From JAIBAC01 sp046331095 (lineage in GTDB: Bacteria; Actinomycetota; Acidimicrobiia; UBA2766): 64,000 bases of DNA. Below, one piece after another: positions 18,528 to 27,038 of this stretch. How positions within the stretch are numbered: position 1 is the stretch's first letter; the number at the start of each line of letters is the position of its first letter. The DNA is taken from the NCBI GenBank assembly GCA_046331095.1, contig JAXLRM010000005.1, positions 62,001 through 126,000 on the forward strand, written 5' to 3'. The translations under genes were made by a program, and so were the position numbers. The notes under the pieces are model-generated. The model worked only from the letters and a program-made list of their open reading frames with translations, was not told where the DNA came from and made no database searches.

Positions 18528-18855
18528 CGGAACCCTTGTCATGGCGGCGCTTGTCCTTGTGGGAGTCCTTGTCGTCGTGGTGCTTGTCGTCGTCGGAGTG
18601 CTCGTCGCCATCGTGATCACGCCTGACCTGGTAGACCGGCTCCGCCGTCGTGTCCGCGATCGTCGACGCCGGGTCCGGAGTCGTGTCGGGAACTGCAACG
18701 GAGGTGTCGGCGACGTCGGTGGCGGTGAGGACCCCGACTTCGGGGCTGGACCGGTGCGCCGAGAGGATCCCGAAGTTGGCGGCGATCGCGACGAGGCCCG
18801 CGACTGCCACAGCTACGGCGAGACCGACTTTTGCCTTGGTGCTCTTCGACTTCAT
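18514..18855 (-). CDS. small membrane-anchored His/Asp-rich protein
   Basis: A 113-residue protein: Lys-rich start (MKSKSTKAKVG), one hydrophobic helix (about 9-28, VGLAVAVAVAGLVAIAA), a Thr/Asp/Val middle, and a tail dominated by His, Asp and Lys (HDGDEHSDDDKHHDDKDSHK and following). The tail should be extracytoplasmic and looks able to bind divalent metal; no known domain was recognised. It is the first gene of the operon with the TM protein, apbE and the ferric-reductase-like gene, and is divergent from the two-component system. Confidence 0.65.
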   Translation of the reverse strand: MKSKSTKAKVGLAVAVAVAGLVAIAANFGILSAHRSSPEVGVLTATDVADTSVAVPDTTPDPASTIADTTAEPVYQVRRDHDGDEHSDDDKHHDDKDSHKDKRRHDKGSDADD

Positions 18856-18878
18856 GGGGCGAGCGTACGCACGGGTGA

Positions 18879-18905
18879 GTAAAGCGTGGGTTGGATCGCG
18901 TAAAG
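18879..18905. promoter_or_regulatory. GTAAAG direct repeat in the divergent promoter
   Basis: GTAAAG occurs at 18879-18884 and 18900-18905, a 21-bp centre-to-centre spacing or two helical turns, in the 110-bp gap between the small membrane-protein operon and the response regulator. OmpR/PhoB-type regulators bind direct repeats with such spacing, so this may be its box. Confidence 0.4.
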
Positions 18906-18965
18906 GTTCGGTGAGATTCGGACCTCCGCTGCAGCATCGCGTCCGGCACGGTCCAGACTGTGGGC

Positions 18966-19628
18966 ATGCGCATACTTCTCGTCGAGGACGACGACGCGAT
19001 CGCCGAACCAGTGACGTCGCGACTCGTCCGCGAAGGCTTCGAGGTGGTCCGCGAACGATCCGCACGCGGCGCCCTCGACGCGCCCGCGGCGGACCTGGTC
19101 CTGCTCGACCTCGGCCTGCCCGATCTCGACGGCCAGGAGGTGTGCCGGCGCCTGCGAGAGAGGTCGGCGGTTCCGATCATCGTGGTGAGCGCCCGTGCCG
19201 AAGAGGTCGACCGCGTCCTCCTGCTCGAGCTCGGGGCCGACGACTACCTGGTCAAGCCCTTCGGCGCCCGCGAGCTCATCGCCCGGATCCGTGCCGTCAT
19301 GCGCCGTAGCGGCGACCGCGCGGACAACGCCTGGGGTCAGATCGAGGTCGGTGACATCTGCGTCGACAGGCGTGCTCGCAGGGTGACCGTCGCCGGCGAC
19401 GAGATCGCCCTGACTCCCAAGGAGTTCGACGTCCTCGCGTACCTGGCCGAGGATCCCGGTGCCGTCTTCTCCCGAGATCGGATCCTTCGTGACGTGTGGG
19501 AAACCGAGTGGTGGGGTCCCACGAAGACCCTCGACGTCCACATCGCCTCGCTGCGACGCAAACTCGGAGATCCCACCTGGATCGAGACCGTCCGCGGCGT
19601 CGGGTTCCGGCTCAGGTCCGAGCAGTGA
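18966..19628 (+). CDS. OmpR/PhoB-type response regulator
   Basis: A 220-residue two-domain regulator. The receiver has the acidic EDDD patch after LLV, the phosphoacceptor Asp in LVLLDLGLPD, and the conserved Lys in VKPFGARE. The C-terminal winged helix shows ALTPKEFDVLAYLAEDPGAV, TLDVHIASLRRKL and TVRGVGFRL. Its GTGA overlap with the sensor kinase shows they form a pair. A GTG six bp upstream is an alternative start. Likely targets are the divergent apbE operon and itself (inference). Confidence 0.94.
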   Translation: MRILLVEDDDAIAEPVTSRLVREGFEVVRERSARGALDAPAADLVLLDLGLPDLDGQEVCRRLRERSAVPIIVVSARAEEVDRVLLLELGADDYLVKPFGARELIARIRAVMRRSGDRADNAWGQIEVGDICVDRRARRVTVAGDEIALTPKEFDVLAYLAEDPGAVFSRDRILRDVWETEWWGPTKTLDVHIASLRRKLGDPTWIETVRGVGFRLRSEQ

Positions 19629-21022
19629 CGCGTCGGTTCCTCCTGACGTACCTGGCGATAACGGCCTTCGTCCTCGTCGCCCTCGCGGTCCCGCTCGGGG
19701 TCATGGTCGCCCGCAACGAGCGCGACCACCTGACCACCAGGCTCGAACGGGACGCAACCGTGCTGGCAACCATGGTGGAGGACTCCCTCGAAGGCGGCAG
19801 CACCGACGGGATCACCAACGTGGCAGCGCAGTACTCGGCGAAGACCGACGCCCGCGTGATCGTCGTCGACCCCTCCGGTACCGCAGTCGCCGACACCGGC
19901 GGCGCCGGTGACGAAGGCGGCGACGTCGGCCGCGACTTCTCCTCGCGCCCCGAGATCGAGAGCGCGCTCGCCGGTACACGATCGAGCGGCAGCCGCTTTT
20001 CCGAGACCCTGGGCGTGAACCTCCAGTACGTCACGGTCCCGGTCGCCTCGAGTGGGCGCGTGCACGGCGCCGTGAGGCTCACCTACCCGACCGGCGAGGT
20101 CGACCGGAAGGTGCGCGGCTACTGGATCCGCCTGGTCTTGTTGAGCGCGGTCGTCCTGGCAGCCGTCGCGCTCATCGGCACCCTCCTCGCGCGCAGCTTC
20201 ACAAGACCGCTGCGGCACCTGGAATCCGTCGCCGACACCCTCGCGAGTGGCGACCTGACGGCCCGGACGAACGTGGACTCCGGCCCCCACGAGATCCGCC
20301 ACCTCGCCATCGCCCTCGACGGGATGGCGGCCCGCATCCAGGACCTGCTCGGCCAGCAGCGCCAGTTCACCGCCAACGTGTCCCACGACCTGCGCACCCC
20401 GCTGACCGCTCTGCGCCTGCGCCTGGAGAACCTCCAGGACTCGGTCGGCGCGTACGACCCCGAGGACGTCGAGGCAGCACTCGACGAGACCGCTCGGCTG
20501 TCGCGCCTCGTCGACCGGCTCCTCGCCTTCGCGCGCAGCGAACGCGAGACTGCCGACAGGGTGACCGGCGACGTCGGTACGGCAGCACAGGACCGCACAC
20601 GTGCGTGGGCCCCTCTTGCCGACGAGCGCGGCGTTACGTTGCGCTGCGACACCGACGGTGATCTCGTCGCGAGGACCGTGCCCGACGCCGCCGCGCAGAT
20701 CCTCGACAACCTCATCGCGAACGCCCTCGAAGTCGCACCCGAGGGCAGCGAGGTGGTGGTCCGGGTCCTCGCCTCCGACGGCTACGTGGAGATGCACGTA
20801 GTGGACGCGGGCCCCGGCATGAGCGAAGCCGACCGCGAAGCCGCGTTCGAGCGGTACTGGCGCGGGACGAGCACCTCGGACCGCGAGGGCACCGGCCTCG
20901 GGCTCGCGATCGTGCACCAGCTCGCCCGCGCGGGGGGCGGCAAGGCCGGCCTCGACGAAGCCGCCGGAGGCGGTCTCGACGCGTGGGTTCGCTTCCCGGC
21001 CGCCGAGCGAAGCGGGGCGTAG
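19625..21022 (+). CDS. HAMP-containing sensor histidine kinase
   Basis: A 465-residue membrane kinase. Two transmembrane helices (about 5-27 and 165-190) flank an extracytoplasmic sensor of about 135 residues with a double-Cache/PAS-like appearance (VIVVDPSGTAVAD). A HAMP linker follows (SFTRPLRHLESVADTLASGD), then the H-box FTANVSHDLRTPLTALR, the N-box DNLIANALEVAP, VVDAGPGMS and GTGLGLAI. The GTG start overlaps the regulator's stop. The signal is unknown; its location next to envelope redox genes suggests an envelope cue. Confidence 0.94.
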   Translation: MTRRFLLTYLAITAFVLVALAVPLGVMVARNERDHLTTRLERDATVLATMVEDSLEGGSTDGITNVAAQYSAKTDARVIVVDPSGTAVADTGGAGDEGGDVGRDFSSRPEIESALAGTRSSGSRFSETLGVNLQYVTVPVASSGRVHGAVRLTYPTGEVDRKVRGYWIRLVLLSAVVLAAVALIGTLLARSFTRPLRHLESVADTLASGDLTARTNVDSGPHEIRHLAIALDGMAARIQDLLGQQRQFTANVSHDLRTPLTALRLRLENLQDSVGAYDPEDVEAALDETARLSRLVDRLLAFARSERETADRVTGDVGTAAQDRTRAWAPLADERGVTLRCDTDGDLVARTVPDAAAQILDNLIANALEVAPEGSEVVVRVLASDGYVEMHVVDAGPGMSEADREAAFERYWRGTSTSDREGTGLGLAIVHQLARAGGGKAGLDEAAGGGLDAWVRFPAAERSGA

Positions 21023-21054
21023 CGCGTCGGCGACGGCGGCACCCAGGAGCTGCC

Positions 21055-21888
21055 TCAGGCCGGTGCAGCAAGGGAGACGCACACGCCTGCCGTGCGGTCC
21101 CCGGACAGGACCACACTGCCGTCCCCGAGACTCTCGACCTCGAAGCCGAGTGCACGCAGATCGTCGGCCGAGACAAGCTCACGGTCCGCCTCGAGGTGCA
21201 GAATGGCGGCGCCCTCGCCCACGCCCGAGAGGCGCCTGTCGAGCCAGCCTCCCACCGCCATCGGCCGCGCGAGGTCGACAGCCGCGTTCCCGACTTCCAA
21301 ACGCAGCGCCTCGCCTCCGAGGCCCTCCACGTCGTGGGGATTGAGAGCGGCCTCGATCCCGAAGTTGGACTCGAACAGCTCGGCTGCCGCGTCGAAGTCC
21401 TCGACGCAGAAGGTGAGGTGCGTCCATCGCCGCACAGGCACGGCCACGGGCGCCGGGGGCTCGGGCTCGGGATACGCGCCTGTGTCGACGCCACCGCCGG
21501 GGGTCGCTATCTCGACGAGGCAGCCCAGCGTCGCCTTCGGGTGCAGGAATCCGATCCGGCCCGCGAGACCACGGCGCGGGACGGTGTCGATGAGGCGCAC
21601 CCCGGCAGCACCGATGCGGTCGAGCTCGGCGCCGACGTCGTCGGACTCGAAGCAGACGTGATGGATCCCACCGCCACGTGCGGCGAAGCCCGCGATCGCC
21701 CCGTCGGGATCGAGCGGCTGAAGGAGCTCCACCTCACCGTCCCCGCAGGGGAGCAGGCACGCCCGCACCCCCTGCTCCTTCACCGTCGCCTCGCACTCGA
21801 TGCGCAACCCGAACACGTCGCGCCACACCGACACGCCGTCCTCGAGAGTGGGCACAACCGCTGCGACGTGGTGAAGCCTGGTGATCAT
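21055..21888 (-). CDS. double VOC-domain protein, methylmalonyl-CoA epimerase-like N-half
   Basis: A 277-residue protein with two vicinal-oxygen-chelate domains. The first (1-130) resembles methylmalonyl-CoA epimerase: ITRLHHVAAVVPTLEDGVSVWRD, GIHHVCFESDDV and LGCLVEIATP supply His, His and Glu metal ligands. The second (about 150-270) starts WTHLTFCVEDFDAAAELF and is more diverged. An epimerase or a dioxygenase/lyase are both possible; no methylmalonyl-CoA mutase is nearby. The ATG at 21888 was preferred to a longer frame because the VOC strand begins there. It is convergent with the histidine kinase. Confidence 0.78.
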   Translation of the reverse strand: MITRLHHVAAVVPTLEDGVSVWRDVFGLRIECEATVKEQGVRACLLPCGDGEVELLQPLDPDGAIAGFAARGGGIHHVCFESDDVGAELDRIGAAGVRLIDTVPRRGLAGRIGFLHPKATLGCLVEIATPGGGVDTGAYPEPEPPAPVAVPVRRWTHLTFCVEDFDAAAELFESNFGIEAALNPHDVEGLGGEALRLEVGNAAVDLARPMAVGGWLDRRLSGVGEGAAILHLEADRELVSADDLRALGFEVESLGDGSVVLSGDRTAGVCVSLAAPA

Positions 21889-21986
21889 GGCGGCCCTGCT
21901 TTCATGGCCGCCAGGATGGGGGTCGGGGCGCGTCGAACGCAAACACAAGCGTTACCCTCGGGTCGCACAGAGGGGTGGGGGCAATC

Positions 21987-23978
21987 ATGCGAAGTTGGGC
22001 CAGTCGGCACGGACGTGGTCCGGCCGTGCTCCGACAACTCGTAGCGGTGGTACTCGCGGGCGTGGCACTTGCGGCATGCAACGTGCGACCCAACATGACG
22101 CCGGGCGGGCCAGGTGGCTTCTTCGCGACACCGTGGCCGAACGACGTCCGCACCCGAGCCGACGGCACGATCGACCTCGGCGGGTTCCCGGGACGCTGGA
22201 ACGGGATCGTCAACAGCGTCATGCAGAAGGGCGAGGTCGCCACCCGCGGCTTCGGCCCGAACGCCTCCGCCTACTTCACCTTCGACGGTCCGCTCGACAC
22301 GTCGTCGTTGCCCACACCGACCGGATCCCTCGCGGACGACTCCCCGGTGGTGCTCGTGAACGTCGACCCCGACTCACCCCGAAGGGGCGACCGGACGCCG
22401 GTGCAGGTCGACTTCCGCGCAGCTCCCAGCTTCTACCGACCCGCGAACCTCCTCAGTGTGATGCCCTACCCGGGCTTCCCTCTCGACGACGCGACCACCT
22501 ACGCCGTGGTCCTGCGGCGTGGACTGCGCAACACCAGCGGTGCCGCCGTCTCCCGCGCCGCCTACCTGTCGCGCATCGACCATCCGTGGTCGGCCGATGC
22601 GGGCTACCCCCAGGACGTCTTCGAACGGCTCCAGGAGCAGTGGCAGGCGGTCAAGGAGCTCGTCGATCCCGGCGACGTCCTCGCGTTCACCGCGTACACC
22701 ACCCAGACCATCACGCCCACAATGGAGGCGATCCAGGCGGCGTCGGAGGAGCTTCCCCTGCCGTCGCCCCGCGACGTGCACGTCGTGGCGGACTGCAGCT
22801 ACGGAGGCGGGCGCGTGACCCTCGACGGTGTCGCCGACCTGCCCCGCTGGCAGGCGGGGAAGTCGCCCTACCTCGACACGGGCGGCAACGTCGTCGTCGT
22901 GGACGCCAAGGCCGTCAAGCAAGCCGACGAGACGGTGCACTTCCGCGCCGTGTTCCCGTGCGGCACCCCTCCACCGGGTGGCTGGCCGGTCGTGACCCAC
23001 ATAGACGGCACGGGCGCGAACTACGACCGGGCCAGCGACTTCGTGGACACCTACTTCGCCCCCCCGGCGCAGCTCGACGTCGCCGTGTTCTCGATCGCCC
23101 CGGTCTTCTCGGGCGACCGCGCCGATCCCGGCCTCGCCGAGCTGAGCCGCCGCCTGGCGGCCCTCGGCGTGAACCTCGCCGGCTTCGACCTGACCGAGCT
23201 CGCGTTCTACAACTTCTTCAACCCAGTCGCCGGTCGCGACAACCAGCTCCAGCAGGCCGCCGACGCCAGCTTCCTGCGCCGCCTCGCGAGTGTGTTCACG
23301 GCGACGGTCGACTCCGGAGGCGGAGTACCGGTCACGCTCACGACCGATCCGGGCCGTGTCATGTACTCCGGCCACAGTCAGGGGTCGACGTCGGTCGCCC
23401 CGGCACTGGCGGTCGATCCCGGCTTCAGCGCCGCATTCCTGTCGAGCGCGGGGGCTGGGCTGTACCACGCGATCATCCACCGCGGCGACATCCGGCCCCT
23501 CGTGGACGCCCTCCTGTTCACGAACCGCACGGAGCTCTCGGAGGCCCACCCGATCGTGCAGGTGCTCCAGACCCTCGCCGAGGGCGGCGACTCGGCGAAC
23601 TACGCGTCGGCGATCCTGACCCCGAACGTGTTGATGACCAACGGCATGGACGACGGCTGCCAGCCACGGGAGGCGGCCTTCCACCTCGCCACGGCGGCCG
23701 GCTTCGACGTCGCCACACCGGTGCTGAAGCCGGTGCCCGGCATCGAGGACCTCCTCGGCCGCGCTCCACTCGACCGGCCGATCTCGGGCAACCTCGGCGA
23801 CGGCCGCACCGGCGCGATCGTCGAGATCGAAGGTGGCCACTTCGTGTCGCGAACCAACCCCGAGCTCGTGCGTGGCTGGGTCGACTCGTGGGCGGCGACC
23901 GGACACGCTGTCGTCGATGCCGGCACCCTCGTCCCCAACCCCCTCAAGGGTGGCTGCCCCTACCGCTTCGACCCCTGA
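21987..23978 (+). CDS. large alpha/beta-hydrolase-like lipoprotein
   Basis: A 663-residue exported protein. The signal peptide ends in a lipobox (ALAAC, Cys about 32), so it should be lipid-anchored outside the membrane. The N-terminal part (FFATPWPNDVR) is beta-rich; the C-terminal half contains the nucleophile elbow GHSQG followed by hydrolase-like segments and a late Gly-Gly-His (EIEGGHF) that could give the catalytic His. An extracellular esterase or lipase is a reasonable guess but the family was not pinned down. It is divergent from the VOC gene; the acyl-CoA dehydrogenase follows after a repeat-filled gap. Confidence 0.68.
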   Translation: MRSWASRHGRGPAVLRQLVAVVLAGVALAACNVRPNMTPGGPGGFFATPWPNDVRTRADGTIDLGGFPGRWNGIVNSVMQKGEVATRGFGPNASAYFTFDGPLDTSSLPTPTGSLADDSPVVLVNVDPDSPRRGDRTPVQVDFRAAPSFYRPANLLSVMPYPGFPLDDATTYAVVLRRGLRNTSGAAVSRAAYLSRIDHPWSADAGYPQDVFERLQEQWQAVKELVDPGDVLAFTAYTTQTITPTMEAIQAASEELPLPSPRDVHVVADCSYGGGRVTLDGVADLPRWQAGKSPYLDTGGNVVVVDAKAVKQADETVHFRAVFPCGTPPPGGWPVVTHIDGTGANYDRASDFVDTYFAPPAQLDVAVFSIAPVFSGDRADPGLAELSRRLAALGVNLAGFDLTELAFYNFFNPVAGRDNQLQQAADASFLRRLASVFTATVDSGGGVPVTLTTDPGRVMYSGHSQGSTSVAPALAVDPGFSAAFLSSAGAGLYHAIIHRGDIRPLVDALLFTNRTELSEAHPIVQVLQTLAEGGDSANYASAILTPNVLMTNGMDDGCQPREAAFHLATAAGFDVATPVLKPVPGIEDLLGRAPLDRPISGNLGDGRTGAIVEIEGGHFVSRTNPELVRGWVDSWAATGHAVVDAGTLVPNPLKGGCPYRFDP

Positions 23979-23984
23979 GCCAGG

Positions 23985-24075
23985 CGACTTGGGTCGCCCC
24001 CCCGACCCCATCCCGACTTGGGCGCGCCCACCCCACCCCGATGGGGTGGGCGCGCCCAGAACGGGTTTCGGCCCG
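23985..24075. repeat. GGGCGCGCCC palindrome with 17-bp perfect stem
   Basis: TGGGCGCGCCCACCCCA (24019-24035) is followed after 6 bases by its exact reverse complement (24042-24058), giving a very stable hairpin. Partial copies flank it on both sides (GGGTCGCCC at about 23990, GGGCGCCCG at about 24080). It sits between the lipoprotein stop and the acyl-CoA dehydrogenase start. The same GGGCGCGCCCACC element recurs after the dehydrogenase. Confidence 0.85.
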
Positions 24076-24147
24076 GTGGGCGCCCGGACGGTCCGGACTC
24101 GTAGAACACCTGTGGGTAACTTGTCGGAGAGACCAGAGGGAGTCCCG

Positions 24148-25317
24148 TTGCACTTCGAGTTGCCGCCCGAGGCCGAGGCCTACCGCGCCACGGTGAAGGC
24201 ATGGATCGCCGAGAACCCGTCGCCGTCGCCCAGGACGCTTGCAGAGGCCGGCTACGTCGCGCCGCACTGGCCCGAGCCCTACGGCCTCGATGCCGACCCG
24301 ATACAACAGATCGTCGTCGACGAAGAGCTGAAGGCGGCGGGCATCTCACGGCCGATGAACATCATCGGCATCGGTTGGGCCGGCCCGACGTTGATCTTCG
24401 CCGGCAGCGAGGACCAGAAGCAGCGGTACCTGCCGGGCATCCTCGCCGGCGAGGAGATCTGGTGCCAGCTCTTCAGCGAACCCGGCGCCGGCAGCGATCT
24501 CGCCGACCTGTCCACCAAGGCGGTGCGCGACGGCGACGAGTGGGTGGTCACGGGCCAGAAGATCTGGACCTCGCTGGCGCAATTCGCCAAGTACGGGATC
24601 CTGCTCGCCCGTACGGACCCGGCTGCCACCAAGCAGGAGGGCATCTCCTACTTCGTCTGCCCGATGGACGCGGATGGCATCGAGATCCGGCCGATCATCG
24701 AGATGACCGGCGCTCACACGTTCAACGAGGTCTTCCTCGACGAGGTCAGGATCCCGGCGGACAACCTCGTGGGCGAGGTCAACCGGGGGTGGAAGCTCGC
24801 CAAGGTCACGCTCGGCAACGAGCGCGTGTCCCTCTCGGGCGAGGGCGCGCTGTGGGGCGCGGGCCCGACGGCGGCGGACCTCGTCGCGCTCGTGCGTCAG
24901 GGCGGCGGTTGCGACGAGCCGCACCTGCGCCAGCGCCTCGCCGCCGTCTACGCCGAAGGGGAGGTCTTGCGGCTGATCCGCATGAGGACCGTGAGCGCCG
25001 CGATCGCAGGGCGCGAGCCGGGGCCGGAGGCGTCGATCCGCAAGGCCCTCGCCGACGAGCACGGCCAGAACGTGATGGGCCTCGCCAAGGACCTCGCCGG
25101 CGCGAGAGGGATGCTCGCCGGTACCGGTTCCTACGGTGGCGCCGAGGCGCTCGTCGCCAACGACATCTGGCATCACGGCTTCCTGTTCTCGCCTGCGCTC
25201 ACGATCGGTGGTGGTACCTCCGAGGTGCAGCGCAACATCATCGGCGAGCGTGTCCTCGACCTGCCCCGAGAACCGGACCCCGGTGCCACGAAGGGCTGGG
25301 CCGAGCTCCACTCCTGA
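24148..25317 (+). CDS. acyl-CoA dehydrogenase, TTG start
   Basis: A 389-residue FAD enzyme of the acyl-CoA dehydrogenase superfamily, oxidising an acyl-CoA to the enoyl-CoA. Seen in order: an N-terminal helical domain, LFSEPGAGSDLADL, VVTGQKIWTSLAQ, TGAHTFNEVFLDEVRIP, and the C-terminal GGGTSEVQRNIIGERVLDLPR. The TTG at 24148 has a strong AGAGGGAG five bp before it and gives the usual family length; a GTG at 24112 is in frame. The sequence style resembles actinobacterial steroid/branched-chain ACADs, but the substrate is unknown. Confidence 0.9.
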   Translation: MHFELPPEAEAYRATVKAWIAENPSPSPRTLAEAGYVAPHWPEPYGLDADPIQQIVVDEELKAAGISRPMNIIGIGWAGPTLIFAGSEDQKQRYLPGILAGEEIWCQLFSEPGAGSDLADLSTKAVRDGDEWVVTGQKIWTSLAQFAKYGILLARTDPAATKQEGISYFVCPMDADGIEIRPIIEMTGAHTFNEVFLDEVRIPADNLVGEVNRGWKLAKVTLGNERVSLSGEGALWGAGPTAADLVALVRQGGGCDEPHLRQRLAAVYAEGEVLRLIRMRTVSAAIAGREPGPEASIRKALADEHGQNVMGLAKDLAGARGMLAGTGSYGGAEALVANDIWHHGFLFSPALTIGGGTSEVQRNIIGERVLDLPREPDPGATKGWAELHS

Positions 25318-25344
25318 CCTCCCCCGACCTGAGCTCTCCCGACC

Positions 25345-25460
25345 TGAGCTGGGCGCGCCCACCGGCGAAACCCCCGTTCTGGGCGCGCCCACCACATCGG
25401 GATGGGGTGGGCGCGCCCAAGTCGGTTTCGCCGGGTGGGCGCCCACCGGCGAAACCCGCA
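25345..25460. repeat. second GGGCGCGCCCACC palindrome cluster
   Basis: TGGGCGCGCCCACC lies at 25350 and 25380, its inverse GGTGGGCGCGCCCA at 25406, and GGTTTCGCCGG (25424-25434) pairs with CCGGCGAAACC (25446-25456). The cluster fills the space between the convergent acyl-CoA dehydrogenase and the ABC lipoprotein gene. Shared units with 23985-24075 bracket the dehydrogenase. Confidence 0.82.
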
Positions 25461-25479
25461 GCCACAACTCCGCGGACGC

Positions 25480-26955
25480 TCAGTCGGACCCGGGGGATTG
25501 CTGCTTCGCGAGCATGCGGGCCAGTTCGAGTCCCTGCTGGGAGCGAGCGAGGAGGTCGTCGTAGCGCGCCTGGCCCATCTGGGCGACGGCATCGGCCTGG
25601 CGTGCCGTGAGCTCGTCGACCCATCGTTGCGCGAGGTCGACCACCGTCTGCAGGTTGAGCTCGGGCACCTTGCCCCCGGCGAGGAACCACTCCTCGACGG
25701 CGTAGCGGGCCTCCTCGAGAGCCGGTGCCGAGCGGGGGTCCCAGTCGAAGAGCACATGACCGTTCTCGAAGCGGGCGATCCAGGTCTGGAAGGCCGGCGT
25801 CACCGCGAACTCGTTCGTGGTGGGGTCGACCTTCAGCTTGCGTCCCACACCAGCGAAACCAGTGGGCCGTTGCAGCTCACGGACGACGGCGTCGGGCTCG
25901 GTCGAGTCCGCGTCGTGCGCGGCTTCGAGCACGGCATCGGTCATCTCGTAGGAGAGGAGCTCGAGACCCGGGTAGTCCGGCGAGAACGACCCGTTGACCT
26001 CGAGGACTCGCACGCCGTAGCGGCGGAAGTAGTCGAAGACCCACTGCAGCAACTCGACGGAGACACCGACCTGGTCGGCGCCGTGGGGCAGCGTGAGCAC
26101 GGTGCCGTTGCCGAGCGGACCGGCGATCTCGCGGTACGCGCTCATGTAGAGCGTCTCGAGGCCGGCGACCTGGGGGTGGTAACCGATGCGGTCCGCGGCT
26201 TGCACCGCGTGTGCCGCGTCGGCGCCGAGCGCCAGAGGCACCATGACGGCGGCCCCCGCCGACTGCAGGGAACGCACTTGCGGTGTCAGGTCCGCGTCAC
26301 CTGCGCCGAACCGCTCCGTCGCGGACACGTGCAGTCCCGCACCGTCGAACGCGACCTTCACGTCCGAGAGGGTGACGTCGGTGATCGAGTCGTCCGCCGC
26401 CATGATCCCGACCTGGGCGCCCGGGTACCTCTGGGCGAGCCACGCGGCGAGCACCGCGGGCGAGTCCGACCTGGGGGGGTAGGCGAACGTATTCGGCAGC
26501 GTGGTCGCGTCCATCGTCGGCGGAGGGATGACCGGGAGCATGACCGGCACCGCGAGGCCGCTGACGAACCTGGGGTCCAGCGCCGGCAGTTGCGGGTCGT
26601 CGAGCACGATCGCGTCGACTGCGTCCTCGCTCACGAGCTTGGTCAGGCAGTCGCGTTCCGCCGACGGCTGGAACTGCCCGTCGCACGTGACCACCTCGAC
26701 GTCGCGTCCGGCGAAGCCGCCGCCGTCGTTGCGCTCGTCGACCGCGTAGCGCACGCCGCCCTCGACGCCCTTCCCGACGTAGGACAGGTCGCCGCTGAAG
26801 GCTCCGACGACACCGACTCTCAGGACACCGTCGTCGCGGTGTCCGGCGCCGGCGGTCGCCTGCTCCCCGGGCGGGCTGCACGCTGCCAGCAGCGCTGTGC
26901 AGGCCAGCGCGGCCGCTCCAACACGGGCTATCGGAACTGTGCGCGCGTGGGCCAC
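25480..26955 (-). CDS. branched-chain amino-acid-type ABC substrate-binding lipoprotein
   Basis: A 491-residue secreted lipoprotein with signal peptide and lipobox (LLAAC, Cys about 26). The type-I periplasmic-binding fold is recognisable: LRVGVVGAFSGDLSYVGKGVEGGVRYAVDERNDGGG split over the first strand and helix, then FVSGLAVPVMLP and MVPLALGADA. Family members bind branched-chain amino acids, amides or aromatic acids. No permease or ATPase genes are adjacent, so it is an orphan binding protein here. It is 82 bp downstream of the start of nothing else on its strand except the MDR gene, whose stop/start gap is 83 bp. Confidence 0.85.
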   Translation of the reverse strand: MAHARTVPIARVGAAALACTALLAACSPPGEQATAGAGHRDDGVLRVGVVGAFSGDLSYVGKGVEGGVRYAVDERNDGGGFAGRDVEVVTCDGQFQPSAERDCLTKLVSEDAVDAIVLDDPQLPALDPRFVSGLAVPVMLPVIPPPTMDATTLPNTFAYPPRSDSPAVLAAWLAQRYPGAQVGIMAADDSITDVTLSDVKVAFDGAGLHVSATERFGAGDADLTPQVRSLQSAGAAVMVPLALGADAAHAVQAADRIGYHPQVAGLETLYMSAYREIAGPLGNGTVLTLPHGADQVGVSVELLQWVFDYFRRYGVRVLEVNGSFSPDYPGLELLSYEMTDAVLEAAHDADSTEPDAVVRELQRPTGFAGVGRKLKVDPTTNEFAVTPAFQTWIARFENGHVLFDWDPRSAPALEEARYAVEEWFLAGGKVPELNLQTVVDLAQRWVDELTARQADAVAQMGQARYDDLLARSQQGLELARMLAKQQSPGSD

Positions 26956-27038
26956 GTGGGAGGATGCTCCGAGGATCGATCCGCGGTGTGGCCGGTGCCG
27001 GCCTGGAGTGCCAGCTTACCTGCGGTCGGGAGTCCCGA

